Shown: positions 1 through 11,014 of the stretch, in pieces
Position numbering within the stretch: position 1 is the stretch's first letter
How the letters are laid out: the number at the start of each line of letters is the position of its first letter
NCBI GenBank assembly: GCA_038025085.1
Contig: CM076147.1
Span: forward strand, 1,183,001 to 1,247,000
DNA from: Tetragonia tetragonoides
Taxonomy: Eukaryota; Streptophyta; Magnoliopsida; Caryophyllales; Aizoaceae
Length of the DNA stretch: 64,000 nt
Direction of reading: 5' to 3'
The notes under the pieces: generated by a model
What the model was told of the DNA's origin: nothing
The model's database searches: none
Seen by the model: the letters and a program-made list of their open reading frames with translations, nothing else
Program-made: the position numbers and the translations under genes

Positions 1-112
1 CAGGAACGACGGTTCACATCTTCGAAGTCCCTTCTCAAACTGCATTGCCGAGAGCATCTGTCCCTTTCTACCCTCAACCTTCGCATTCGAGGCTTTTAAA
101 AGACATGGGCTG

Positions 113-700
113 TCACCCATCACCAACAAAGAACTCAAATGTGGCATGGGTGCCGCTTTCGACGTGCATAGGAAGTCCATCCCTAGTAACCATCTTAAAA
201 TCATCTAGTGGAGTCATAGTAAGGTCCAATCGACCACTCCACTCCCTTATCCGAGTAAAGACTCCCTTGGAAATCTCATAAATAGGTCTTGCTGCCGAGT
301 TCACGGCCTTCATGCTGCCGTCCGCGCGGTCCAGCTTTAGTCCCAATCTTTCTGCTTTGGTACCAACCACAAAGTTATGTCTGGCACCGGTATCAACCAT
401 TGCTCGAGTGCTACGTCCATCGATCACCACGTCGACGTACATGAGCTCAGTCGACTTAGCTTTCAAGGAGGTCTCATCATCCCTAAGGGCATCCAATAGA
501 TGAACAGCTCCCATGTGTGGTATCTCATCCTCATCCATCTCGTTGTTTCTGCTTGTCTTTCCTTCAGTGGTGCCATCAGACTCCACAGATATCTTAGATA
601 GATTCTGTTGGAGGGCCCTCAAGTCTCGATGATGGCACTCGGTGTGTTTGTGCGGCCCTTTGCAGTTGTAGCAACTCAACTTCGTCGGCCATCTTCTCGT
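113..700 (-). pseudogene. Gypsy zinc knuckle plus retropepsin-like protease start
   Basis: The frame opens with CYNCKGPHKHTEC, a CCHC nucleic-acid-binding knuckle with the C-x2-C-x3-H-x4-C spacing common in plant Gypsy gag. About 80 residues later VDVVIDGRSTRAMVDTGA carries the aspartic protease D-T-G triad followed by RHNFV. The family cleaves the element's own polyprotein. The visible frame ends at 113 shortly after the protease core, and what follows toward position 1 lies in other frames. The knuckle and the preceding gag sequence are in different frames. Confidence 0.7.
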
Positions 701-1430
701 GGACGTTTCTGTACGATTGAACGATGAGGTTGGACCTAGGGGCGGTAGGGTGCCGGTCTAGGAGATCCACCTCCAAGGCTCCAACGTTCTCATATCTACT
801 ATTTCCACCACTGTAGTTACCCCCGTTGTAGTTTCGAGCGTTGTTCGAGCCTGCCTGGGAGCCCGTTGACCCTGCTCGGTTCACAATCAAACTTGGCCAT
901 GTTGCCCCTTTCTTCGGTGGGATCTCTTTTCCTAGTTGGTTGTCAAAGAGCCGTTCGGCCACGCTTATAGCAGCCGACAAGGTATCTAGCTTCTATCTAT
1001 TCAACTCACGTTGAGCCCACTCTTTCAGGCCATTGATGAAGTTGAACATCCGATCCTTGTCGATCATGTCCTTGATTTCAAGCATGCACGCCGAGTACTC
1101 CTTCACATAGTCTCGGATGCTCCCAGTATGCTTGATGGTCTTTAACTTCCTTCGGGCAATGAACTCAGTGTTCTCCGGGTAGAACTGGTCGTTGAGTTCC
1201 TTTTTAAAAGCTTCCCATGTCTCTAATGTCAGAGTTTTGGCTTCGATCTCGGCATATTTTGTACACCACCACAACTTCGCGTCATCCACAAGATACATGA
1301 CCGCGATGTCGACCTTCTGGTATTCTTCCAGTACACTGACTCGGAAGTATTGTTCTAGGTCCAAGACAAAGTTGTCTACTTCTTTGGAGTCTCTAACTCT
1401 ACCGTATGTCCGGGGTTGAGGGGGCTTCAC
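594..1430 (-). pseudogene. Gypsy gag (retrotransposon gag domain), frameshifted
   Basis: This is a capsid-type gag domain. The first part (1430-993) contains FVLDLEQYF, AKLWW, WEAFKKELNDQFYP and SIRDYVKEY, which fit the Retrotrans_gag family. The reading frame stops after ELNR near 993. It resumes in another frame from about 980 with AAISVAERLFDNQ and a Gly/Asn-rich linker ending in HEKMADEVE, as expected before a zinc knuckle. At least two frameshifts (near 985 and near 690) are needed to read it through, so it is a pseudogene. It runs straight into the zinc knuckle and protease. Confidence 0.75.
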
Positions 1431-1690
1431 CCGTCTCGACCCTTATCCCCCATTACCGCTAGCAACGACTTTAGTGATCGTAGTACACTGATCCCACAAG
1501 GATTGAATTTAATTGTGGATGTGGTCAAGCTCCTCCCGTAAGCTCGCGGAGGACGTCTCATGCATTTGGGCCTCCAATGCATCGATCCGGGCATCTTGCC
1601 CGATCACAAGTTTCTCAAGCTCTTCCATGTACACCATGGTTTCAGATTCGATGTCGAGCAACCTTTCACTGAGCGTGCTTCTCTAGCTGA

Positions 1691-1702
1691 GCTCTGATAC
1701 CA
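1691..1702 (-). other. Primer-binding site (initiator Met-tRNA)
   Basis: On the minus strand this reads TGGTATCAGAGC, the usual plant retrotransposon primer-binding site complementary to the 3' end of initiator methionine tRNA. It begins two bases after the LTR end, as expected, and fixes the element's orientation. Confidence 0.85.
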
Positions 1703-1704
1703 AC

Positions 1705-2170
1705 TGTCACGGTCCGCCTTTTCAAGTCGCGAGACGTGCGGCACGCTCTTGTCTCCTAACGGCAAGAGTGTAAGCCGTACACAAGGAACGCCTTTGAGGT
1801 GTCCGTGGACACAAGAGAGAGAGGGAGGGAGGGATGGAGGTTGTGAGAGGGGTTGGATGATGAAAGCAATCAATACAGTTTAACAACAACAAGCATTGAC
1901 ATCAATACATCGATATGGAGGACTGCTTCCCCCATAAAGAGTCCTTAGATCTTTATTCATTCTGACATGAGTATACATCAAGAGTGCATAACTTTCATAC
2001 TCAATATCTACTTTTAAAGTAAAAGAACTAGAAAGCTTAAAGACATGTCCAAGGGTAAACACGCAGTCAACATGCATGAAGCGCCTTAGAGACATATTAG
2101 AAAAGAACTAAAAAGCGTAAAGACATGTCCAACAGTCAACACGCATGAAGCGCCTTAGAGACATGTTACA
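1705..2170 (-). repeat. Gypsy 5' LTR
   Basis: On the minus strand this starts TGTAACATG and ends GGACCGTGACA, so it has the TG..CA ends of an LTR. It lies directly upstream of the PBS. The 3' boundary is firm. The 5' boundary at 2170 is the best TG start seen, but it cannot be confirmed without the partner LTR, which is outside the window. Confidence 0.55.
2018..2167. repeat. Direct repeat, two units of about 75-80 bp
   Basis: Two adjacent units share AAAGACATGTCCAA and GAAGCGCCTTAGAGACAT. The second is slightly shorter. They lie inside the proposed U3 part of the Gypsy LTR, where subrepeats are common. Confidence 0.75.
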
Positions 2171-3293
2171 ATGCAAGGAAAGTAAAAAAAAGCTGTAAAT
2201 TATAAGTTGTGAAGGATGGAACCTAACATATAGCATATTAGCCTCCTAGGTGTGAACTAAGGTCTCTAAAGCTAGCGCAACTGCAGGGATATGGCGAATA
2301 CGGGCCATCTAGTGTGGTAGCGACAATTCGTGTAAAGTCAAAGACAAGCGGTCAAATTATGTATTTAATTACCTTTGATTTTGTCATCTCAATAATGTGG
2401 AGCTATAGTAATATCTAAAACAGATCAAACAACAGTTACAACACCACCTATTGGGACTTCAAAGAGTGAAGACAAGACAAGGTGGGGTTAATATATGACG
2501 TACGTACACCAACCCAAACAGCTAGCTGTGTTTGCGTACACTTTGCCGTTTTGGGACGAAATTGGCGAATCATTATAGTTTGGACATACATTTTGTGTAG
2601 TTATCGGATTGTGTTTTTTTTCACTATATTAAATGAAATTAAACTCTACTAAACTAAATTAGACTTAACTGAATCAATACTGAATAATAATATATAAGAA
2701 AAAAAGTAGATCATTAAATTGAGTCAGTTGCTAAATAAGTGACGTGGAATAACGCATCCATAATAAATATTGTAAGTGTTAGAGTGTATTTATAAGGTCG
2801 TGATTGATAGTATACTTATATAATTTGGTTACTGACCATACTTATCTGACCCTAATCCAATAGTGTATCTTGATTGGGTAAAATATGCTTATCAATTAAG
2901 TAAATAATCTAATTTGATTTGTTAATTAGCAGTCAGATCTGATCGGGTTAGTAGTCTGATATAACCAGGTAAATAGTCTCTAATTATAATCATGTTGATA
3001 AACAATACAAGCAGGATAATGTGTTAAATGGCTGTTACAAGCCTCCTCTAGCAGCAAGCTAGGTAAGTCATTGCTTATACGAAGCTTAAGGAATTCTTGT
3101 TAAGTTGAAAGCATTTTCTAGATCGTTGGCATGATTCCTTCGAAAAGATATATGTATGTATATACTTGATCAATGGATCCCCTATTGGAGCAAATAATGA
3201 GCCAGGATGATGGCCCGACTTTTATGCCAAATTAATATATTTTCAATGACGTTACCGGCCATCTGTAGGCTCATACGTGAAGGAGGGGTCGGG
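2171..3293. other. Intergenic, no gene seen
   Basis: AT-rich sequence with no supported ORF. Short stretches rich in AAACTAAATTA-type motifs near 2630-2700 resemble the insides of the MITEs further right, but no paired ends were found. Confidence 0.5.
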
Positions 3294-3296
3294 TAA

Positions 3297-3920
3297 GGGT
3301 GTGTTCTTTTCCACTTAGGCTCCGTTTGATTTACTTGGATAAAATTGATCTGAACTGAACTGAACTGAACTGAACTGAAGTGAATTGATTTTTTATGACC
3401 ATTAACCATTTAAAATTTGTCCAAACATAGTCAATATTGGACTCATATGAAAGTATGCTTTGATCTTTCCGATGACATAATTATCATCATGAAATTATTT
3501 CGGAATAAAAAGTTATATGAGTGCTAAAGTTATGCATGAATTGAACTAAAATGAACTGGACTGAACTGAACTGAATTTCAGTAAAATTAAGATGAATCAA
3601 ACAGAGCCTTATTGACATCACTCAATTAGTGGTAATCAGTGGCAAGATCTTACTCAATCCGTGGGAATCAGTAGCAAGACCTTATTGAATCAGTGAATCA
3701 GTAGCAGGACCTTATTCAATCAGTAGAAATCAGTGAAGGACCCACATTCCTCCTCACATGATCAGTGGTAGGACCTTATTAAATCAGTGAGAATCAGTGG
3801 AAGGACCTTACCGAATCAGTGAAAATCAGTAACAAGACATTACCGAATCAGTGGAAATCAGTGGCAAAACCTCACTCAATCAGTAAGAATCAGTGGAAAT
3901 AAAAGAAAAATAACGCACCC
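3297..3920. mobile_element. MITE (Harbinger-like), host of a nested MITE
   Basis: The left end reads GGGTGTGTTCTTTTCCACTT. The right end is its approximate inverted complement, with GGGTGCGTT as the outermost bases. A 3-bp duplication TAA flanks it (3294-3296 and 3921-3923), which fits PIF/Harbinger-type MITEs. The interior after 3608 is a degenerate tandem array built on AATCAGTGGCAAGACCTTA. A second MITE interrupts it at 3318-3608. Confidence 0.7.
3318..3608. mobile_element. MITE nested inside the 3297-3920 MITE
   Basis: The ends are GGCTCCGTTTGATT and the inverted AATCAAACAGAGCC. TTA is duplicated on both sides (3315-3317 and 3609-3611). The length is 291 bp. The subterminal regions carry repeated CTGAACTGAA. 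TIR and target site fit a Tourist/Harbinger-type MITE. It sits about 20 bp inside the older element. Confidence 0.75.
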
Positions 3921-4057
3921 TAACTTCCACACAATATTAGTGATGTTCAATGTAAAACCACTTGACATTAGATGGACTAACCCACAATCAATAGAGGTAG
4001 CAACTAAAATTATAGAAGTTACCTTGTAGATTATTTATATAAATTATCTTTGATTTC

Positions 4058-4391
4058 GGGTGTGTTCTTTTTCACTTATTGGACCTTACTCAATCAGTGA
4101 AAATAAGTGACAAGACCTTACCCTGTCAGTGGTAATCAGTGGCTAGACCTTATTGAATCAGTGAGAATCAGTGGCAGTACCATATTGAATCAGTGAGAAT
4201 CCGTGGCAGGACCCACATTCCTCCTCACAAGATCAGTGGCATGACCTTATTAAATCAGTGAGAATCAGTGGAAGGATCTTACCGAATCAGTGAAAATCAG
4301 TGACAAGACCTTACTCAATCAGTGGAAATTAGTGGCAAGAGCTTACCCAATCAGTGAGAATCAGTGGAAATAAGTGGAAAAGAACGCACCA
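4058..4391. mobile_element. Second copy of the GGGTGTGTTC MITE
   Basis: The left end GGGTGTGTTCTTTTTCACTT and right end GTGGAAAAGAACGCACCA are inverted. A possible TTC duplication occurs at 4055-4057 and 4392-4394. The interior is the same ATCAGTGG/GACCTTAC array as in the 3297-3920 element, without the nested insertion. Confidence 0.65.
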
Positions 4392-4394
4392 TTC

Positions 4395-5680
4395 GTAATT
4401 TTTCATCAAAAAAAAAGAAAAAAGAAAGCAAAAAGGAAGGGAGTTTTTAGGATGGAAAGGACATTATGCTCCAATGTAATCAAATCCTTAGATAAGAAAG
4501 TACGGTTTGCTCACCAATGAAAGTTTTTCAGGCAAACCACCAAAAGATAATAAGAACATATCGTACGCCATTTCCGACACTATAAAACGGAATGCATTGG
4601 GAACAAATTAACACAAGTTTCTATAGTAAATGGGTACTCTAGTGAGTCACAAATGTCAATCACTCTTTGCCTTAGCTTTCTATTGTTTGTATGAAATTGT
4701 ATCTAAACAAATCAAGATTATTGCAATAAACAAACAACATTATCTTGCTCGAAACAAGACCCTAAGAAGTCCAAATGGAAAGTGTGTAATCCCAAAGGCA
4801 TGTCTTATCATGCAACTTTTTTTTTCTTGATCAAAGTAAACAAAAAGGGTTCACGTCTTCAAGGGAGCTACCCAACCAAACCATGCCTGTCCTCTTTTTG
4901 TCCTAGTCTTCTACCAAGTAGCCAACACACAGGTTGCTTAAGATTTTGCCAAATTCCTAGGCTCCAAAATTTTCTCTCTAGGCCTCTTCTTCATTATTAC
5001 CACTGCTACTACGTATATCTCAAGGTCTCCTTTCGCAACTTCCAACCCCGGCCCCCTTCCCCCTATTCTATTTTCTTGAAACATTACCGATGTACTTCGA
5101 AAGCTATTAAATTGAATTTAACTGCATTACTAATATGATGTGAAAGAAAAATTAGGTATGTTTCTGAAATGAATGGAATTGAACTACGTACTAATTACTA
5201 ACATGCAGGATAAATGGAAAAGAACAAACCCAAACTTTTGTTCATTTCGTTCTCACTCACTACATGCTTGGTGTCCCATATTATTCTTGTTATTGACACC
5301 AAACTTTTATGTCCTCACGGCTTCTAAAAAGGGGGAAATTGTTATCCCCAACCCATTTTTTTAGACAATTCCAAATACTCTAGTCTTGTACGAATTGAGT
5401 CCATACAAGAGAGTCCATGCTTATCAATGTGGTCAGCAAGTTGGTCATTTCACTCATTTGTAACACTGATACCATGTATTGGAACCTGTCAAGTCCACCA
5501 AAAGTTTAAGTTGATGGTTGGATGCCCAATTAATGCTATATCGCTTTATAGTAATGATGTTTTGCGGCCATCATTTGATTCGCACATCATTTAATTTAAA
5601 GTACAAATTTTATAAAAAGAAGATATGGAATCACTTAGGGTTAAGGAGGAAAAAAGGAGCATAATTTTTTTTTTTTGATA
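4395..5680. other. Intergenic, no gene supported
   Basis: Open frames at 4630-5138 and 5173-5364 have no recognisable domain, overlap one another in different frames and contain poly-T and poly-C rich translation. I see no gene here. Confidence 0.5.
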
Positions 5681-5790
5681 ACCAACATAAGTTGGTCTAG
5701 TGGTATCCAATCGTGTGGTATTCTCTTATTATCAGGGTTCAAATTTCACTAAGGACATAATTGAGATTCACGACCAAACTGAAATCAATA
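5681..5790 (+). mobile_element. tRNA-derived SINE fragment
   Basis: TTGGTCTAGTGG at 5692-5703 matches the RNA polymerase III A box. GGTTCAAATTTC at 5736-5747 is close to a B box. The spacing of about 32 bases is tRNA-like. The sequence does not fold as an intact tRNA, and the 3' limit is not defined. Confidence 0.4.
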
Positions 5791-5809
5791 CGCATACAAA
5801 GCAGATTAA

Positions 5810-5928
5810 GAGTGTATTCTTTTCCACCGAACTGAATTAAAATGAACTAAATAGTAATATGTAGGAGAAAAAATAAATTACTTAACTGAATTGAATTGCA
5901 CCATAAGTAGAAAAGAACAAGTACACCC
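5810..5928. mobile_element. Short MITE of the GGGTGTGTTC family
   Basis: A 119-bp element with ends GAGTGTATTCTTTTCCAC and inverted GAAAAGAACAAGTACACCC. TAA is duplicated at 5807-5809 and 5929-5931. The interior has CTGAATTGAATT motifs like the nested MITE at 3318. Confidence 0.65.
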
Positions 5929-6052
5929 TAACTTGGAAGGATAAGGATCAGAGAAAGATGGAAGAGTAGGAATCCCTTCCTATGGTTCCTACTACTTCTT
6001 AGTTCCTACACATGCCTCCTGCAAATATAGCAACTTAAATGTGGTGCATTTT

Positions 6053-6458
6053 GTAAGAGTTGGTTTCTCTCTCTCTCTTCATGAGAGCCTTTTTCTCATA
6101 ATTTGTGAGTATATCTATGGATACTATGTTGAAGGGAGTCCGGTTAGTTTTTGGAATTTTGTTGATTTGTTTGCTTCGGCAACGCAAGTTGGGTCTGCTC
6201 TTTTAAGTGGATTTTTGTTTTTCCAAGCACTTAGCTTGCCGCACGTTTTGTGATCATCTCTGATCGAAGAAATCATGTGTGGGCACCCCATAATTCGACG
6301 AAGTCGTGCAAGATATTGATTTCAAGCAATACTGATGAAAATCATCTTCATGTTGTCATTTTGAATTTTCATTTATTTAGAGAAATTTGTATTATTTATA
6401 AACTGTATGACTTTTTATGAATGAAAATTTCTCGAATCTCTTAAGATAAAAAAAAAAA
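6053..6458 (+). mobile_element. Non-LTR retroposon fragment with poly(A) and target duplication
   Basis: It ends in a poly(A) run (6448-6461). It is flanked by imperfect direct repeats of about 16 bp, AAATGTGGTGCATTT at 6037 and AAATGTGGTGGCATTT at 6459. The 3' part (GATTTCAAGCAAT, TTTTTATGAATGAA) resembles the minus-strand element at 37016-37680. The 70-residue open frame at 6041-6253 is not a recognised protein. Confidence 0.6.
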
Positions 6459-6474
6459 AAATGTGGTGGCATTT

Positions 6475-7060
6475 GCGAGTTTGTCTTTTGGTACAATGAC
6501 CTTGACTTGGTATGTCATGTGGGCTGTGGCTATGAAATTCTGCCAGCTGATTTAAGTTTCCAATGCCCACCTAGTAATTTGCATCAAAGATGAGGTAAGA
6601 GGGAGCTAGTCTATGGGATCAAATTCCAACAAAGCAATACAAAAGTTAGTTAAATTAAGTACTCCAATTACGTTGAAGATTGGACTCTTAACTTATGCCC
6701 TCAACTAATAACACAAGTGTACAACAAAAAACTAATAACACAAGTGTTCACAATCTTTTAGCCCAAAGTCGAAATGCAAGATTCAAACAAGGCAAAACGC
6801 TCTCTTTTCCAGGTACTCTATATTGTTTATGTACTAAAAGTGTAGCTTTAGGTGTTATATATCCTATGTTTTTTTGCCAACAATAAAATGACAAAATGAG
6901 TGGTGCAAGTGAGACTCCAAAGCCCTAGAAGGAATACTCAATTGCATAACACCTAGAGATGCTTCTTGAATTGTATCATCATCATCATTATCCAGTAAAC
7001 TTGATTTATTTAATTGAAGATCATAGGATATTCATATACTTAGCACCTTTTTATTTGTAA
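6475..7060. other. Intergenic, no gene seen
   Basis: AT-rich DNA with short spurious ORFs. A duplicated AACTAATAACACAAGTGT motif lies at about 6703-6745. Nothing else is supported. Confidence 0.4.
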
Positions 7061-7326
7061 TTTTTTTTTTTTTTTTGCTAATCCAAGACCTTCATATAAA
7101 TTAATAGAAGTAACAGTTACACAATGTCAGTCGCCTAAGTGGGGAGAACATCAGGTGAAACGAAGTCTTCAAAACCCGAGGTTAATCCCCACTTTGCAAA
7201 ATTATGAACTACAACAACATTTGATCTAGGAACATGAACAATAGAGATAGAGAGAGTGGTCTGATTTGTATTTGTATGCAAGACGGGGGTGACCAAATCA
7301 TTGCAATCAAAAGCTGTAAATGTCAT
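7061..7326 (-). mobile_element. LINE 3' end (RNase H tail)
   Basis: Poly-T at 7061-7076 is the poly(A) tail of a minus-strand element. The minus-strand translation ends with HVPRSNVVVVHNFAKWGL, the C-terminal helix region of the plant LINE RNase H domain (usual form H-x-P-R-x-x-N-x-x-A-H-x-L-A). The upstream limit is uncertain. It is a 5'-truncated copy. Confidence 0.65.
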
Positions 7327-7329
7327 CTA

Positions 7330-7910
7330 CCACGGAACACGGTATATATATAGCTCACACACCACGACCTAAATATCCGTGGCTAAAGATAAAAAAAATA
7401 AAAAAAATAAAAAACTCGTATATTTGCAGAAAAATAAATAATTATACTTGTAATAAATAAACCAAAAAATTATATAAACTATCTTTTCGTAACTTTTGGT
7501 AAAATAAGAGTAAGTGTCCCGATTCATTATGGAAAGTCCTAACTTTAAGGAGAAAAACCCAGAGATACCTTGAAACAAATATCAAGCCAAAATTCTCCTT
7601 TCCGCACTTGACAAAAACGTGTCATATATATGTCGTTCTAGTGAAGTAAAACAACTTAAGCCAGTGTTCCCTATAATATTGTCCATTATTGTCTCAAAAG
7701 AGCATTTGGCACTTAGGGTAGCTTTAAGTTGTAACTTTTTATATCTGTTTTTTAGAAGTATCTGGAGGTTGGTTTTCGGAGTATTTTCCAAGTTAAAGTT
7801 GGTTTGTGAGTAACAGCTCAAAAAATGAGGGAGTTTGTGAGCATTGACAACTTGAGAGAGTTGTGCGATTTTACTTAGGCTTAAAAGTAATTCTTGTGTA
7901 CATGTACTAG
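7330..7910. other. Intergenic, no gene seen
   Basis: AT-rich. A segment around 7833-7870 (GTGAGCATTGACAACTTGAG) is a diverged relative of the direct repeats at 8982-9142, on the other side of the hAT-type insertion. Confidence 0.4.
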
Positions 7911-7918
7911 GTTAGAGT

Positions 7919-8936
7919 CAGGGCCGTTTTAGAGGGTAGGCGCAAGGGGTGACCGCCTAGGGCCCTGCGTTTGGGAGGGGCCCAAAAAAATTAAGAAAAA
8001 TCAGTATATGTAAAAGATGTTGCAAACAATTGACATTAGTTTCACTTTGGTTTGCTGGTGATAAGCCTTCTGATCAGGTTCGAATCTGGAGGCTGCATCT
8101 TCATCCATTTTTTCTGTTTTATTTTTGTTCCACTTATCTTATACCATTTCCATCTTGTGTCTTGTTTAGTTTCTTATACTTTTTATATTACGAAAATTAG
8201 AAGAATTCATTGATAAGAAAATAATATGCCATACAAATACAAATTTCTCTAAACAAATATAGATCTAAGATAACAATATGAATATGTTTTCCAACACTAT
8301 CGATTGATTTTTATTTATTTTTGAACAACAAAGTAACCTCCAACTTTATTTGAAATGAGACTTGAACCCAATTTATTGCTGGGAATAAGTGGGGTGCGTC
8401 ATTGCGCGACCCAACCCAACACTTTTACTCGATATCGGTGTTTTGAATGACTACATACATTGAATTCTGGTTTCTAATAATTTTTCATTCTATTTCTTAA
8501 TTCATTAATTCTCAACTTGTGTCTTGTTTAGTTTTGTTAAAATTAAACTACATAAAATTATTCTAAGAAGAAGAATTGTAATTTAAAAACAATTTTATGT
8601 ACGAGATTCGCTATTGTATGCTACTTTAATTTCGATATTAATACCGATTTTGACAAGTAGACCAAACGATCTTAGAAGAGACCAATCAAAGACCTATTCT
8701 GAAAGGATTTATTTCGTTGTTATATATTTTTTTAAGAAAAATATTTATGACATGAATTATATAAGTTTTTGAGAAATTTCTTTTCAATGCTAATTGGGTT
8801 GAACATACACCGTCATCGTGGAACATTTTTCTCCGTTTATAACTGCATTTTTTTATGGTGAAATTAGTTACTCACATCTTAAGGGCCCTCATTTTAAATT
8901 CGTCCTAGGGCCTCGAAAACGTCAAGAACGGCCCTG
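7919..8936. mobile_element. Non-autonomous hAT-type DNA transposon
   Basis: The ends are CAGGGCCGTTTT and inverted AAGAACGGCCCTG. They are flanked by 8-bp near-identical target duplications GTTAGAGT (7911-7918) and GCTAGAGT (8937-8944). Short TIRs beginning CAGGG with an 8-bp duplication are diagnostic of the hAT superfamily. The 1018-bp interior has no transposase ORF. GGCCCT motifs recur just inside both ends, and a tRNA-B-box-like GGTTCGAATCT lies at about 8078. Confidence 0.8.
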
Positions 8937-8981
8937 GCTAGAGTGCTAACTAGGGGTGAGTGTCCAAAATTATAGTTAGCT

Positions 8982-9142
8982 TGTGAGTATTGACAATTTG
9001 AGGAAGTTGTGCGTTGTTGGCAGTGTGAGGTTATTTTGCGACTGTATGTAAGTTTAAAGTGAGTATTGAGAATTTGAGAAAGTAGTGCGTCGTCATTGGC
9101 AGCACGCATGAGGGTACTCTACGACTGTATGTAAGTTTAAAG
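8982..9142. repeat. Tandem repeat, two units of about 80 bp
   Basis: Both units carry GTGAGTATTGA, AATTTGAG, GTAGTGCG/GTTGTGCG and end in CGACTGTATGTAAGTTTAAAG. A third diverged unit lies left of the hAT element. Confidence 0.75.
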
Positions 9143-10518
9143 TTTGGTTTGTGCAATATTTGGCACAAGAATTACGAGAAGTGTTTTTGTGAAATTTCAA
9201 ACCATTTGTGCAATATTTGTTTATGCAATATTTTTATTTGCATTCCAAAAGTTCAATTCGTTGAAAGAGGTTACGTTGAATCAAGCAAAGGCCAGCATGT
9301 CACATTGTCACATGCAAGGTAACTAAAATAATATACGAGTATACTAGTAATTTAGCTAGTAAAAGGATATGATTAGTCAAATGAACTCAGCACGATGAGC
9401 AGTTTTAATGGATTTACATTTAAAATTGTTTGATCCATCCAAAGCCCTTATCACATGCAAGTAGTTATAAATCGTTAGAAAGGGGTTTCTTAGTTAAAAA
9501 ATTATTAACGTGAAACAATATGTTTATGAAATCGATCACCAAAAAACAAGAAGAACAAAAAAGTTGCACTTATCGATGCAAATGTATATGATAGTGATAA
9601 GTTGATAATATATTTTGGACATAACTATGGAATATTTGGTTTTATTAAAAGGTTGTTATTTTGTTCTTTTGGTTTAGCATTGAGCTACGTACAACGTAAC
9701 CTGCCATGTGAAGGGTCCGGGTCTCCGGATTGAACCAACAGTTCTGCACAAGCTTGTACTTTGCTGGAATTTTCATTTTGATCTTATACAAAATACATGT
9801 AAAATAATCTACATATCAGAAAATAGAAAGTCAAATGTTGTATGTATTCTGATAATATGGATGATGAAATCTTGATGTGCAATGAAAATACTTTTGTAGT
9901 AAAAAATAAATACTAAGTTGTAGTTAAAATTAGTCTTCTACGTATAGTATGAGAATATGAATGGTTGGTCCACATGGTGGCAACAATTAATTATGAAACT
10001 AAAATTCTAAATGCAAAAAATAAATAAAATAATAAGACAAGACACAACGATATAGTGGTTCGGTGTTACTCTTCGTTCACTATCTGCGGCCTGCGGGACC
10101 TATTCAAAGAATTTTCAACCTGTAAAACCTTATAAGCCGGAAACCCAAGTAGTAATGAAGTTAGGAGTACATGTTTGATCTTGCTATCCCACAACCACAA
10201 GTTATTCATATTTGGACCGGAGACTATGCAAAATGAATGGATGATGGAGTGTTTTCTTTTTTCACCCATAAACAATATTAAGGATAAAAATTAATCTCTA
10301 TTTTCTAACCCCACATTACATTGGCATACAAAAATCTTAGCCGGAACTTGCAGATTAAAAAGATGATACATACCATTACAAACTCATCAAATTAAAGACA
10401 CGAGTATAACATTACACACCCCAAATATTTATCAAACTGAAAACATAAATAAGTAGATCAATCAAAATAGATCTAAGACGATCTCATGACTCATGATATA
10501 CCAAGATTAAGTATATCC
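9143..10518. other. Intergenic, no gene seen
   Basis: No convincing ORF, paired repeat or RNA gene. The sequence is AT-rich, with short unsupported frames at 9144-9326 and 10066-10275. Confidence 0.5.
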
Positions 10519-10576
10519 TCAATTAGGGCACTTCTTGACGGTTGATGACATCGGTGGCTGAGTCAGAGCCATGGGC

Positions 10577-10810
10577 CTAAGACCGGCCTGGTGCACCACT
10601 AGATGGGGTGGGTGCGTCAGTGCCACCAGCCCCACGGCCCGGTTTGGGCTCCATGTGACCCTCGGTCCCGTACCCTTTGCGCTTGTAATCTTCCAAGTCT
10701 TTGTATTGCACATACGGACTTGTCTCTAATGGAAGGCCCTCCAAATTCTTTCCTACTTCATCATTACCTGATGGTTTCTTCTCCATCTTTTGGCCGCTGT
10801 TATTCTCCAT
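10577..10810 (-). CDS. Group 6 late embryogenesis abundant protein (PvLEA18-like)
   Basis: A complete intronless 77-residue protein. It is small, hydrophilic, and rich in Gly, Lys, Glu and Pro, with no signal peptide or membrane segment. The core LEGLPLETSPYVQYKDLEDY followed by KGYGTEGHMEPKPGRGAG is the hallmark of the LEA_6 / PvLEA18 family. These disordered proteins accumulate in seeds and under water deficit. The start is the first ATG in frame, and the N terminus MENNSGQKMEKK fits the family. The length matches the usual 70-100 residues, so the copy looks intact. An ACGTGT element about 200 bp upstream of the start would suit ABA-responsive control. It has no neighbouring gene within several kb. 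The family call is strong. Expression is inferred. Confidence 0.8.
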   Translation of the reverse strand: MENNSGQKMEKKPSGNDEVGKNLEGLPLETSPYVQYKDLEDYKRKGYGTEGHMEPKPGRGAGGTDAPTPSSGAPGRS

Positions 10811-10968
10811 GATAGATCTTTTTATCTCTCTGCTCTAATCTTCTACAATTCACTAGCTATTTTTGGTTGATTTGGTAGTTATATTCTGTTTTTTCTTATT
10901 AATGTGTTTGTATTTGAAGGAGATTTCTTGGTTTTGTTAGTCTTTGTAGAGCTACCACGACTATTTTT

Positions 10969-11014
10969 ACGCGTCGAACTTTCAGCAAAGCTTCAATGCA
11001 ATTGGCCAACGTGT
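10969..11014 (-). promoter_or_regulatory. Possible ABA-response elements upstream of the LEA gene
   Basis: ACGTGT at 11009-11014 has an ABRE-like ACGT core, and ACGCGT at 10969-10974 resembles a coupling element. They lie about 160-205 bp upstream of the LEA start codon. Motifs this short occur by chance, so this is suggestive only. Confidence 0.3.

Larger units (their letters stand above)
1..2170 (-). mobile_element. Ty3/Gypsy LTR retrotransposon, truncated by window edge
   Basis: This is the 5' part of a minus-strand LTR retrotransposon. Read in its own orientation it has an LTR (2170 to 1705), a primer-binding site (1702-1691), a gag-type domain (1430-993), a zinc knuckle and an aspartic protease start (about 680-113). 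The order LTR-PBS-gag-PR is that of Ty3/Gypsy elements. Reverse transcriptase and integrase would lie off the left edge, so the superfamily call rests on the gag/zinc-knuckle style and the PBS. Coding frames are broken, so the copy is inactive. Confidence 0.8.

Noticed and set aside
4782..5364. Open frames of 118 and 63 residues
   Set aside because: No domain, no splice partners, and composition typical of AT- and CT-rich intergenic DNA.
5692..5747. Possible tRNA gene (A and B boxes)
   Set aside because: No acceptor or anticodon stem can be formed and the B box is imperfect. A tRNA-derived SINE fragment fits better.
8050..8100. Possible tRNA or SINE B box GGTTCGAATCT in the hAT-type element
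   Set aside because: No convincing A box at the right spacing and no paired target duplication.
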